Positions 19,535 to 28,001 of a stretch of DNA of 57,205 bases are shown here, piece by piece (the first letter of the stretch is position 1; the number at the start of each line of letters is the position of its first letter). The DNA lies in the NCBI GenBank assembly GCA_016933275.1, contig JAFGBI010000350.1:1-57205 (forward strand). The letters are read 5' to 3'. The position numbers and the translations under genes were made by a program. This DNA comes from Polyangiaceae bacterium. GTDB taxonomy: Bacteria > Myxococcota_A > Polyangia > Polyangiales > Polyangiaceae. The notes under the pieces are model-generated. The model searched no databases. It saw only the letters and a list, made by a program, of their open reading frames with translations, and was not told the DNA's origin.

Positions 19535-21031
19535 GTGCGCGAGCGACGACCGCTCTACTTTCTCCCGCTGACCCCTCTGGTGGTGGCGCTAGCGGGGATC
19601 GCGGCTGCGATCGTGATCGGTGTGCTCGGCGTCGTCGAGCTCAGGATCCAGAGTGACGCCAGCGCTCGCTTGCGCAGCGAGGTGCTGGCCGTGGCGCTGG
19701 CGAAGCGACTCCGGGGTACGGCGCTGGAGGACCAGCGGGAGGTGGTGGAGCGGGCAGCGAGCCGTTCCGGCGCGGAGCTGTTGCTGGTGAGCTTCGAAGG
19801 TGACGTCCAGGTGGACGGCAGCCTGGCTCGGCCCAACCGCGACGCGGTCGTCCACTGGCTCCTCACCGGCAGCGGCGAGGCGCGCACGGGTCTCGGGCGC
19901 ACGCTCTACCACGTCGCTCCCCTCCCCGCTCCGATGCAGCACCTGTCGGTGGTCACCTTCGTGAGCGCGCCGCCCACGCCCTTCGCCACCGGGCCGCTGG
20001 TGCGCTCGGTCGGCATCTTCGCCGTCTTCCTCGTGGGTGCCGCGGCGTTGGTCGCGCTCTCGCTCGCCCGCGACGTCCATGGGGACGTGACGGCGCTGCA
20101 CCACCGCATCGCGGACATGGCGCAGAGCGACGGACCCCCAGCTGGCCAGCCCGTGCCCGTCACCGGCGCCGACGAGGTCGCGCTGCTCACCAGCGCCTTC
20201 AACGCGCTGGTCCAACGCTTCGCGGCCGCGGAGCGCACGTACCGTGACAACCTCGCGCGTACGGTGACGTTCGAGCGGGACCGTAGCGTCTTCTTGGCGG
20301 CCCTCAGCCACGAGCTTCGAACCCCGTTAAACTCGATCCTCGGGTTCGCGGACGTCCTCCTCTCGGAAGCCGAAGGACCGCTGTCCCCGGAGGGCAGGGA
20401 GAACCTCGAGGTGATCCACTCGAGCGGGCAGCACCTCCGGTCCCTCATCGACGACATCCTCGCCCTGTCGGCGCTCGAGTCCGGGGAGCTCCGTCTCGAG
20501 CGTCAGGAGACAAACGTGTTCGCCATCGCGGCCGAGGTGGTGCGCGAGGCCAAGATCAGCGCGCGCGGCAAGCCGGTCGCAGTCCAGCTCGCGGGGCAGG
20601 CGGCGATCGCCTGGGCCGATCCCTTGCGAGTACGCCAGATCCTCGGCAACGTCGTGGGCAACGCCGTCAAGTTCACCCAGCGAGGCAGCGTGCTCGTGTT
20701 CGTCGAAGCCAACTCGGAACGAGTCGTCGCCTCGGTCACGGACACGGGGCCCGGGGTCCCACCCGCCCAACGCGCCCTCATCTTCGACGAGTATCGCCAG
20801 GCCGGTGATCTCGCTTCCCGCCGCGCGGGCAGTGGGCTCGGGCTGGCGATCACGCGACGGCTGGTGCAGATGCACGACGGCACCATCGTCCTCGAGAGCG
20901 AGGTCGACGTCGGCTCCCGCTTCACGATTTCGTTCCCGAGACGGCCGCGGCCCGACAGCCATCGCCCGAGCGAGCCGTCCATTGCCAGCGACGCCCCGCC
21001 GGTGGTGGAGGAGCGTCATGACCGCGGCTGA
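19535..21031 (+). CDS. Transmembrane sensor histidine kinase (intact)
   Basis: A 498-residue kinase with two membrane spans (about 11-35 and 160-180) around a 120-residue periplasmic sensor region. A HAMP-like linker follows, then a HisKA domain with phosphoacceptor His259 (AALSHELRTPLNSILGF) and a complete HATPase domain: N-box NVVGNAVKFT, G1 DTGPGV and G2 GSGLGLAI. It starts at a GTG. The stop overlaps the ATG of a second kinase gene by 14 bases. No response regulator gene is next to the pair. Confidence 0.93.
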   Translation: MRERRPLYFLPLTPLVVALAGIAAAIVIGVLGVVELRIQSDASARLRSEVLAVALAKRLRGTALEDQREVVERAASRSGAELLLVSFEGDVQVDGSLARPNRDAVVHWLLTGSGEARTGLGRTLYHVAPLPAPMQHLSVVTFVSAPPTPFATGPLVRSVGIFAVFLVGAAALVALSLARDVHGDVTALHHRIADMAQSDGPPAGQPVPVTGADEVALLTSAFNALVQRFAAAERTYRDNLARTVTFERDRSVFLAALSHELRTPLNSILGFADVLLSEAEGPLSPEGRENLEVIHSSGQHLRSLIDDILALSALESGELRLERQETNVFAIAAEVVREAKISARGKPVAVQLAGQAAIAWADPLRVRQILGNVVGNAVKFTQRGSVLVFVEANSERVVASVTDTGPGVPPAQRALIFDEYRQAGDLASRRAGSGLGLAITRRLVQMHDGTIVLESEVDVGSRFTISFPRRPRPDSHRPSEPSIASDAPPVVEERHDRG

Positions 21032-22865
21032 CCCGAAGCTCGTCCAGCGGCTGGTCCTCTGGCAGCTGTTGTTCAGCCTCTTCACCAGCGCCACCGCCGC
21101 CCTGGCCGCGCCCCGACTGCTGCTGCTGACGAGCGCTCAGGCCGATCCCGCGGGCGAGCGGGTGTTCGCCGCCGTCGCGCTCTCCAGCATCGTGCCGGCG
21201 GTACGGACCGTCTGGGTCCTCCGGCGCCACCGCTTCGTGCTGCGCGCGCTGAGCCTCGGATCCCGCAGTGTGGAGCCGTTCGAGATGGCGGCACTGCTGG
21301 AGGAGATCTGGGGCGTCACCTTCGTCTGGGCGGCCGCGCCTCTCGCGGCGCTGGCGCTGCTGGTGTCCGCCTGGCGTCCCACGACGATGGACTCCGCGAC
21401 CACCGCCAGCGTGGCGATCCTGGCCGCCGTCATCGTGGCCGCGGCATCCCTCCCGCTCCATGTCGTGGTGCGCCGAACCTTCGTCGGGGTCATCGAGCTC
21501 GCCGATCCCGAGGTGATGCGCGAGGTGGTGGAGACCTCCGAACGGCTGGGCCCCAGGCGCAGTCGCGTCGCTTGGCGTCTGATCGCCGCCGTGGCGACCC
21601 CGGTGGCCTTCGTGGGCCTCGGATCGGCGCTGATCTCGGGTGCCCACGTGCGCCGCGCGGACGAACGGCAGCGTGAAGAGACGGCCCGCGCCGTCGCCCG
21701 CGCCGCGCTCGATCTCGGCCCAGGGGTGGTCGCCAACGCAGGGTTGGAGGAGGCCCTCGCCGAGGTGGGACGGCGTGGGTTCCACGCGCGGATCGCACCG
21801 ATGCCGGGAGAGTACTCCCTCGCGCGATTGGCAGAGGGCGTCGTGGAGCTCACGGCACCCCTCGACGCGGGACAGGCCCGCGTCACGTTCGCCGGATCCA
21901 CGGTGCCGGTGGTGAGCGCCGCCGCGTTCTTGGTGGCCACGTTGGTGACGGTGCTGGCCAGCGCGGCTGGGCTCCTGCTCGGACGCTCCCTGGCCCGAGA
22001 CCTGAGGAGCGCGACCGTCGGCGTGAGCGGTCTCTCCGAGCACAGCACGGGCCCGCGTATCGACCAGCTCGCGCGCTTCAGGGTCGTCAAAGACCTGGGC
22101 AAGGCGATCGAGCGCTTGGCGGCGAGGTTCCGGGTGTTCGCGCGCGCCCAGCGGCGCGCCATCCGAGCGCGCGAGGCGGCCGCGCAGATGCGAGGGCTGT
22201 TCTTCGCCAGCGTCAGCCACGACCTGAAGAGCCCGCTCAACGCGATCCTCGGGTTCGCCGAGCTCCTGCGGCAGAACGAACCCATGACGGACGACCAGGC
22301 CGAGAGCCTCGACCAGATCGAACGGAGCGGCCGCGAACTGCTGGCGTTGATCGAGACGGTGCTGGATGCGGCGCGGGTCGAGGCCGGACAGCTCTCCCTC
22401 GTCCGCGAACCCGTCGAACTCACCGACCTGGTGTCCCTCGCGCTCGACATCGGACGCGATCTCGGGCCGGCCGCGGCGCCCACGGTCGAGGTGAGCGTCG
22501 CGCCAAAGACCGTCCCGGTGCGGGTCGATCGGATCCGGATCGCTCGGGTGCTGGCGGCGTTCATCGGCCAGGCGCTGCGCGCCTCTGGTCCCACGAGCGT
22601 GCGCATCATGGCAGCGTCCCGGCACGGTGGCGAGGCCGAGCTGACGGTCGCCCTGCGGCGACCAGGCTCTCGTGCCCGCGATCTCGCCGGTCTGTTCGAT
22701 CCCCAGCGCCCGGCAGCGGCCTTGGAGCCCCGCGGACTCGCCCTCGCGCTCGGGGTCGCGGAGTCCGTGGTGAAGCTTCACGGCGGCAGCATCCGCGTGG
22801 AGGCGGTCGAGCAGGACGCCGCCCGGGTCACCGTCTACCTCCCACGGGCTCACGACTCGTCCTGA
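21018..22865 (+). CDS. Transmembrane histidine kinase with degenerate ATP-binding domain
   Basis: A 615-residue protein. Several membrane spans lie in the first 220 residues and another near 300-325, followed by a HAMP-like region. The HisKA domain keeps His401 (ASVSHDLKSPLNAILGF). The ATPase region is decayed: the N-box position reads AAFIGQALRAS without the Mg-binding Asn, the DxGxG box is missing (ALRRPGSRARDLAGLF), and the G2 box reads GLALALGVAESV. It probably cannot bind ATP normally. Being cotranscribed with an intact kinase, it may be phosphorylated by that partner in a heterodimer; this is inference. Confidence 0.88.
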   Translation: MTAADPKLVQRLVLWQLLFSLFTSATAALAAPRLLLLTSAQADPAGERVFAAVALSSIVPAVRTVWVLRRHRFVLRALSLGSRSVEPFEMAALLEEIWGVTFVWAAAPLAALALLVSAWRPTTMDSATTASVAILAAVIVAAASLPLHVVVRRTFVGVIELADPEVMREVVETSERLGPRRSRVAWRLIAAVATPVAFVGLGSALISGAHVRRADERQREETARAVARAALDLGPGVVANAGLEEALAEVGRRGFHARIAPMPGEYSLARLAEGVVELTAPLDAGQARVTFAGSTVPVVSAAAFLVATLVTVLASAAGLLLGRSLARDLRSATVGVSGLSEHSTGPRIDQLARFRVVKDLGKAIERLAARFRVFARAQRRAIRAREAAAQMRGLFFASVSHDLKSPLNAILGFAELLRQNEPMTDDQAESLDQIERSGRELLALIETVLDAARVEAGQLSLVREPVELTDLVSLALDIGRDLGPAAAPTVEVSVAPKTVPVRVDRIRIARVLAAFIGQALRASGPTSVRIMAASRHGGEAELTVALRRPGSRARDLAGLFDPQRPAAALEPRGLALALGVAESVVKLHGGSIRVEAVEQDAARVTVYLPRAHDSS

Positions 22866-23106
22866 CCCCACGCGTTCACGCCCCGGCCGTCTCCGGATGT
22901 CTCGGATCGAGGGCGCGTGAGGGGTCGCGAACGGCTGCCCTTGACTTCTGGCCGCAGTCAGCGAAAAAGGCGCGACGCTCGTTCGCTCCGAGGCCCCGGA
23001 TGGGGGTTCCCCTCCCGGGTCCGACCTGTGATATGAACGCACCTCCGCGACGAAGAGGCTTTAGGGGGGGAAGTGAGCGTCACCCACCCCAGCCGGAGAC
23101 TAGGTC

Positions 23107-23343
23107 ATGGCAGACATCGACAAGCTGAAGATCACGATTATTCGGGATGAGTGCATCGGCGACGGCGCGTGCTGCGACGATGCCCCGAACACGTTCGAGC
23201 TCGACGACGATGGAATCGCCGTCTGCAAGGCCGGCTCCACCGACAGCCGTGACACGATCCTCGAGGCAGCCCGCAACTGCCCGACTGACGCCATCGTCGT
23301 CGAGGACGTGGACACCGGTGAGAAGCTGGTCCCCGAGGGCTGA
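23107..23343 (+). CDS. Small ferredoxin with Asp in the cluster motif
   Basis: A 78-residue acidic ferredoxin. The first motif is Cys16-X2-Asp19-X2-Cys22, with Cys58-Pro later (ARNCPTDAI). This matches the pattern CIGDxxC of Pyrococcus-type ferredoxin, in which Asp replaces one Cys ligand of a [4Fe-4S] cluster and can favour a [3Fe-4S] form. Cys23 and Cys40 are extra. GGAG lies nine bases before the ATG. A TGATATGAA stretch near 23029 may be its -10 region. It is likely an electron carrier; the partner enzyme is not in this window. Confidence 0.9.
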   Translation: MADIDKLKITIIRDECIGDGACCDDAPNTFELDDDGIAVCKAGSTDSRDTILEAARNCPTDAIVVEDVDTGEKLVPEG

Positions 23344-23841
23344 AAGAGCCGGGGGCGATCAGGGGCGATCAGCGGTCAGGCGTCAGCCGTTGGCAGGTTT
23401 GTCGTACGACCTCGCCGCTGACGGCTGATCACTGATGGCTGATCGCCGACCGTCGCCTCCGGTTGCGGCTCGCGCGGGGTTGGGGTCGTGACGGCGACGC
23501 GGTAGAGACAACGCGGTCGAGGATCGGAAGGATTGGGTTGGGAGTCGGCGTGACCATGTTTGAACGCATGGCCTTGGTGGGGTTGGGTTCGTGCCCCCAC
23601 CACGGGTCGGCAGGACGGTCAGGGGTTGGGCTGGGGCAGGTGCGGAACGGGCGACCAACCTACCAATTCGGGACGGGGGTCCATGTCGCGGCCGGCAGAG
23701 CGAGGCAGCGATCCGTGGAACGGGTTGGGCCTCTTTTGTCATTAGATCCGCCATGCTGGCCCCTACGACCGACGACGGACCAAGGAACCTGCAACATCGG
23801 GGGAAGCTTTTGCTAGGCTACCAAACGGCAGTTCACTCAGC
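23344..23841. other. 498-bp intergenic region with imperfect inverted repeat
   Basis: No gene is supported. An imperfect inverted repeat with 26-base arms, 21 of which match, occupies 23364-23389 and 23422-23447 and is built of GGCTGATC and GTCAGC words. A second part, 23530-23700, is G-rich with repeated GGGTTGGG words. Near 23810 CTTTTGCTAGGCTACC could be the promoter of the next gene. Confidence 0.45.
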
Positions 23842-25824
23842 GTGGCACAGGGTCACTGGGTAGCGAGGGCGACGGAAAAGGTGTCGGCAGCAGGACCGGC
23901 TAGAGCAGACGCGACGGGAAGCCTTTCCACGACGCCGCTTTCGGACATGTTGGTGTCTCTGCTCGACCGGCGCCTGACGGGTTCGCTGGTCATCCAAGAT
24001 CCAACGAACCGAAAAAGTGCCATCACCATTGCCGAAGGCCTCGTGGTCAAGGCGAGAACGGCGGAGGCGGTCGTGCGCCTCGGGGATCTGCTCGTGGAGC
24101 TTCACGCGCTCGACACGACGACCCTGGAACGAGCCCTTCGCTTGGGTAAGCAGGCGAACGTCCCGCTCGGACAGAGCCTCCTCCGGCTCGAGGCGGTGGG
24201 TGGTCCAATCTTGGACGCGGCACTCTCGGAGCAGCTCGCCCGTAGAGTCGTCTGGGTTTCTGGCCTGCCCCTCGAGACTCGCTACGGCTTCTATTCGGGG
24301 ACGGACTTCCTCGGCAACTGGGGCGCAGGTCCGGTGGAGAGCGACCCGCTGGCGCTCATCTGGCGCACGGCTCGGGACCACGCGAGCCCTTCGCGAGTAG
24401 AGTCAGTCATCAGTCGGATGGAGTCGCGCCGTGCTCGCTTGCACCCCGAGGCCCGGATCGACCGATTCCACTTCGGGTGGGACGAGACGACGATCATCGA
24501 ACGCCTACAGAAAGAACCACTGGTCGTCAGGGATCTCTTGGCGACACCCGGGGGGGACGCTCGCGTGTTGGCGCGGATGGTGTACGTCCTCGCGCTCACT
24601 CGTCATTTGGACCTCGGCGATGGAAAGGCACCCCTGGGCGTAGCGCCAGGGCAATCGAGCGACCGGCTGGCGCGGGCGAAATCAGGCCTCGCGCTGAGCT
24701 CCCACAGCTCCGGCGTCCCGAGCATCACCCCCAGCATGTTAGCGCCGGCGCCGAGCTCTCGGCCGGCAGGGAACGGCATGGGTTCGCGGGGCCTCGCGGT
24801 GTCGCTTCCCCCCATTGCGCCGTCCATCCCCTCACCCACGGTGATCGAAGGGGCACCGGCCTCCGAGGCGATCCCGGTGTCCCCTGTTCCGATCCAGGCC
24901 CGTATTCCACCACCGCCGCGCCCTGCGAGCGGCGAGGCGGGGAGGACACCCGCGCCGCCACCGACCCGGGTCCCCTCCCCCTTGCCGAGCTCCCGCGGCA
25001 CCAGCGCACCCGTGCTCTCCCGGGCGCCCGAGGCGCCCGCCACGGCGTCGCTTCGTCCGGGGGGAATGCGCCCCGATCCGCTCGAGTGGCGACTCAACGC
25101 CAAGCTCGCCCAGTGCGAGCGGCGAGACTTCTACGGCCTGCTCGAGATCGACAAGACGGCGCCTACCGCCCTGATCCAGGCCGCCTACGTCAAGCTCGCC
25201 AAGGTCTGGCACCCGGACAAGCTCCCCCCAAGCATGACGCACCGCCGGAATGACGCGACGCGGCTGTTCGCCAAGCTCTCGGAGGCGCGACGCCTGTTCT
25301 GCGACGCTGAGGAGCGCGCCCGCTTCGACTACGAGCAGACCTCGGGAGAGTCCGAGGAGGCCACCGTGACCCGGGTCGTCGAGGCGGCCAACGAATTCCG
25401 CAGGGCCGAGCTCTTCTCCCGCCGCAATGATTTTGGCGCAGCGATCACGCACGCCGAGGCGGCGTACAAGGGCGACGACGAGCAGCCGGAGTACGCGGCG
25501 CTGTTCGCCTATGTCGTGGTGCAGAGCGGCACGCCGCTCGAGCCGAAGCGGCTGGAAGAGCTGGTGCAGCTGGTCGAGAAGGCGGTGGAGCGCGATGGCG
25601 AGAACGTCCGCATCCGCCTCTATCGAGCCTTCGTGCTCAAACGCGCCGGACGGATGGAGGATGCCCAGCGAGACTTCCGCTTCGTCGCTCGCCACGACCG
25701 ACACAACGTCGACGCGATGCGCGAGATCCGCCTCTACAACATCCGCAAGGACAAGGAGAAGACCGGGAGCATCCTCGGCTCCCTGTTCGGTCGCCCATCG
25801 ACGACCCCGAAGAGCCGCCGCTAG
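23842..25824 (+). CDS. PATAN/DUF4388-like protein with a C-terminal J-domain
   Basis: A 660-residue protein. Residues 25-170 resemble a PATAN/DUF4388 domain (LSTTPLSDMLVSLLDRRLTG, then the hallmark loop LGDLLVELHALDTTTLERAL). A Pro/Ser/Ala-rich linker covers about 275-410. A J-domain lies at about 427-497 with the HPD tripeptide at 457-459 (WHPDKL), which stimulates DnaK-type ATPases. A TPR-like helical region ends the protein. There are no Gly/Phe or zinc-finger regions as in true DnaJ. The stop TAG is the start of the interspersed repeat that follows. The GTG start at 23842 is uncertain; 23881 is possible. Confidence 0.85.
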   Translation: MAQGHWVARATEKVSAAGPARADATGSLSTTPLSDMLVSLLDRRLTGSLVIQDPTNRKSAITIAEGLVVKARTAEAVVRLGDLLVELHALDTTTLERALRLGKQANVPLGQSLLRLEAVGGPILDAALSEQLARRVVWVSGLPLETRYGFYSGTDFLGNWGAGPVESDPLALIWRTARDHASPSRVESVISRMESRRARLHPEARIDRFHFGWDETTIIERLQKEPLVVRDLLATPGGDARVLARMVYVLALTRHLDLGDGKAPLGVAPGQSSDRLARAKSGLALSSHSSGVPSITPSMLAPAPSSRPAGNGMGSRGLAVSLPPIAPSIPSPTVIEGAPASEAIPVSPVPIQARIPPPPRPASGEAGRTPAPPPTRVPSPLPSSRGTSAPVLSRAPEAPATASLRPGGMRPDPLEWRLNAKLAQCERRDFYGLLEIDKTAPTALIQAAYVKLAKVWHPDKLPPSMTHRRNDATRLFAKLSEARRLFCDAEERARFDYEQTSGESEEATVTRVVEAANEFRRAELFSRRNDFGAAITHAEAAYKGDDEQPEYAALFAYVVVQSGTPLEPKRLEELVQLVEKAVERDGENVRIRLYRAFVLKRAGRMEDAQRDFRFVARHDRHNVDAMREIRLYNIRKDKEKTGSILGSLFGRPSTTPKSRR

Positions 25825-25979
25825 AGCAGCAATCGGGTTGATTGCTGCGTCGAATCAACAACCCAGAACACCGAACCGGCAGCAGATCTCTCCGGAGGCA
25901 GCGCTGGAAACGCGTCCTCGCCTCGCACGGACGCGTTTCCAGCGCTGCCGTTGTGTCGGCAACCTGATCGGTGCTCTAG
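25821..25979 (+). repeat. CTAGAGC-bounded structured repeat, full copy
   Basis: A 159-bp element begins CTAGAGCA and ends TGCTCTAG. Module 1 is a hairpin with arms GCAGCAATC and GATTGCTGC just after the stop codon of the J-domain gene. Module 2 contains a stem of 21 perfectly paired bases (about 25892-25912 with 25924-25944, starting GGCAGCGCTGG). It aligns over its whole length with the inverted copy at 54055-54214. No coding capacity. It could be a MITE-like or REP-like element or a 3'-end RNA structure. Confidence 0.85.
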
Positions 25980-26135
25980 GGCCGCCATCAGGTTGGTTGC
26001 TGCGCACGATCATCGAACTAGAGGACCGGCCCGACTCCGGACCTCGCCGGAGGCGGCGCTGTGACCGCGTCCTCTCCCTGCGTGAACGGGTTCTTGGCGC
26101 TGCTGTCCCTGTCGGCAGGCTGATCGATGCTCTCG
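25980..26135 (+). repeat. Diverged tandem second copy of the structured repeat
   Basis: The next 156 bp repeat the same order of segments in the same orientation: ATCAGGTTGGTTGCTGCG, a CTAGAGGACCG box, a GGCGGCGCTG arm, GCGTCCTC, a GGCGCTGCTG arm, then GATCGATGCTCT. Many substitutions have weakened the hairpins. Together with the first copy it fills most of the gap up to the L,D-transpeptidase gene. Confidence 0.7.
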
Positions 26136-26248
26136 AGCAGCCACCACGATTCGGCGACCCCCGCCCCAGAGGACCCCCTCCTCGGGGGCTCCAGGGGGAT
26201 TGGCTCGCGAGCTCCGCGGCCGCCAGGATCCGGCTCGCCTCCGCCACC

Positions 26249-27913
26249 TCACCGATAGACGGCGACGACGGTGCCTGCACCCCCGGTGAGGATGTGTGGC
26301 GCGGCGCCTTCCCACTCCGCGGGTACTCGGGGCAGGGTCCACTCGAAGAGGAATGCTCCGTCCCGCGGTGAAAGATTGATGCAGCCGGCGCTCATGAGAT
26401 CACCGAATTCCTCGTGCCAATACGCCGTATGGAGCGCGAACGGTGCGGAGAAGTACTGGGTGTGCGGGACATCCGCGATCCAGAAGGTGCGCTCCTCTCC
26501 CTCGTCTGGGCTCATCGTCTGGACGCGGTACTTGTAAGTGATCCGATGGATGCCCCGCGGGGTCGTGCTGGCGCGCACGGGGTCCCGACCGGGCATGGAG
26601 ACCCCTCCCGCGCCGGGCGAGACCAGCGTCGCGAAGACTGGCTTCGTTCCGACGTACGCGACGAGCGTACCCCGCGTGACGCTCACTTCGATCCACCTGT
26701 CCTGTTCGCTCACGCCCCACGGCAGTTTGGAGCGTGTCTCCGCCACGGTGGTGTCGGATTCTGCCGCCCACACGATGCGATCCCCCTGCCGAGCGAGGGT
26801 GGCGAGGTAGCGCCGGCCATCGGCGCCCACCACCGTGTCGGTCCCGACCTCGAGCGGCGCGTAGCTTTTCGCCGGCCAGAACCTCCCGCTCGCGACGAAG
26901 GTCGTCTCTCCCTCCCGCAGGAACTGCGGTCGCGGCTGGCCGCGGAACCACGCGAGTGGCAGCGTGATCCCAGCGCCGAGCTCGATCCCCCGAAAGTGGG
27001 AAACGCGAAAGGGGCGGGTGCGGTCGGCCGGAACGACGGTCCCATCCGCGCTCGCGAGCCAGGTCCGCCCCGCGTGGTCGAACGATGCGGTGTAGGCCAG
27101 CATCGACCCCAGGGGGATCGTGCGGCGCACGAGTTCCCCCGGTTGCGCGCGCCCCGCCGAGCCGCCCGCGGCGAAGAAGGCCGGTATCGCCGCCGATGAG
27201 GCGATCGGGCGCACCTCGGCGAGGCGCTCGTGACCGCGATTGCCCCACGAAAGCTGGCCGAAGCTCCCGGGTGCCCCGAGGAACCGTTCCTCGTGCTCCC
27301 ACTCCGGTTGGGTGGGCAGGCGGCGATACATCGGCGCCCCGTTCGAGAGGGCGTACTCGAACGGCAATGGACCAGGGCGCGGCTGGAGCGCGCTCATGGA
27401 CCGGAGATAGCGGCTGGATCCGTCGAGAGTGGCCGTCGCGCCGAGACAAACGAACCCGAACGGCTCGGTCGCGACGAACCCGGCGGAACAACCCGGCCCC
27501 GGACGCGGCTCGGCATCGCGCAGCGCCACCGATTGCCCGAGCCGCACCGAGCCGATCGGGTGGGAGGGCAGCCGCGGTTCCGGGTAGATCCACGTGGGAG
27601 CGCCGATCGAATACACACGCGATGGCGCAGTCGGCGCGGTCGGCGCGGTCGGCGCGGTCGGCGCGATCGGCACGGTCGGCGCGATCGACACCGGCACCGA
27701 CTTCGTGCCACCGCGTCTCCCAGCCGAGGGGAGCGCGACTGGACGGGAGGCGCGCGAGGGACGCGGTCCCACCTGGGAGCTGCCGGCCGGGGCGGCACGA
27801 GACGCGCGCGGCGAGCGACGCCACGGTCCGTCCGCGTGGACCGTGGTCGTGATGAGCCCGGAAAGGAGAGTGAGGCCCAACAGGTAGGCGTTCCTGCTGC
27901 GCAACGAGGACAC
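26249..27913 (-). CDS. L,D-transpeptidase (YkuD domain), exported
   Basis: A 554-residue protein from a GTG. An N-terminal signal peptide (about 1-27, YLLGLTLLSGLITTTVHA) is followed by a low-complexity Pro/Ala/Thr linker with a 9-bp tandem repeat encoding APT units. A strand-rich middle region comes next. The C-terminal YkuD domain has HTAYWHEEF...SAGCINLSP with catalytic Cys511. Such enzymes make 3-3 crosslinks in peptidoglycan or attach proteins to it. The whole middle and end align with the gene at 35016-36557, so the two are paralogs. It is divergent from ruvB. Confidence 0.92.
   Translation of the reverse strand: MSSLRSRNAYLLGLTLLSGLITTTVHADGPWRRSPRASRAAPAGSSQVGPRPSRASRPVALPSAGRRGGTKSVPVSIAPTVPIAPTAPTAPTAPTAPSRVYSIGAPTWIYPEPRLPSHPIGSVRLGQSVALRDAEPRPGPGCSAGFVATEPFGFVCLGATATLDGSSRYLRSMSALQPRPGPLPFEYALSNGAPMYRRLPTQPEWEHEERFLGAPGSFGQLSWGNRGHERLAEVRPIASSAAIPAFFAAGGSAGRAQPGELVRRTIPLGSMLAYTASFDHAGRTWLASADGTVVPADRTRPFRVSHFRGIELGAGITLPLAWFRGQPRPQFLREGETTFVASGRFWPAKSYAPLEVGTDTVVGADGRRYLATLARQGDRIVWAAESDTTVAETRSKLPWGVSEQDRWIEVSVTRGTLVAYVGTKPVFATLVSPGAGGVSMPGRDPVRASTTPRGIHRITYKYRVQTMSPDEGEERTFWIADVPHTQYFSAPFALHTAYWHEEFGDLMSAGCINLSPRDGAFLFEWTLPRVPAEWEGAAPHILTGGAGTVVAVYR
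27628..27690. repeat. 9-bp tandem repeat inside an L,D-transpeptidase gene
   Basis: Seven imperfect copies of a GTCGGCGCG unit encode the APT repeats of the Pro/Ala/Thr linker. Such repeats can change number by slippage and so alter linker length without a frameshift. Confidence 0.8.
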
Positions 27914-28001
27914 GCGAGGCGAGTCTTGCTCGCCATCGGTTGGCGCGCAAACTCTCGCCTGGCGCCCCCCAGAACTGGGGTAGAGTCCTTACCTTACGGC
28001 G

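Noticed and set aside
20922..23042. 706-residue open frame antisense to the second histidine kinase
   Set aside because: His/Arg/Gly-rich composition, no domain, and fully overlapped by a kinase gene with clear motifs. It is a product of high GC content.
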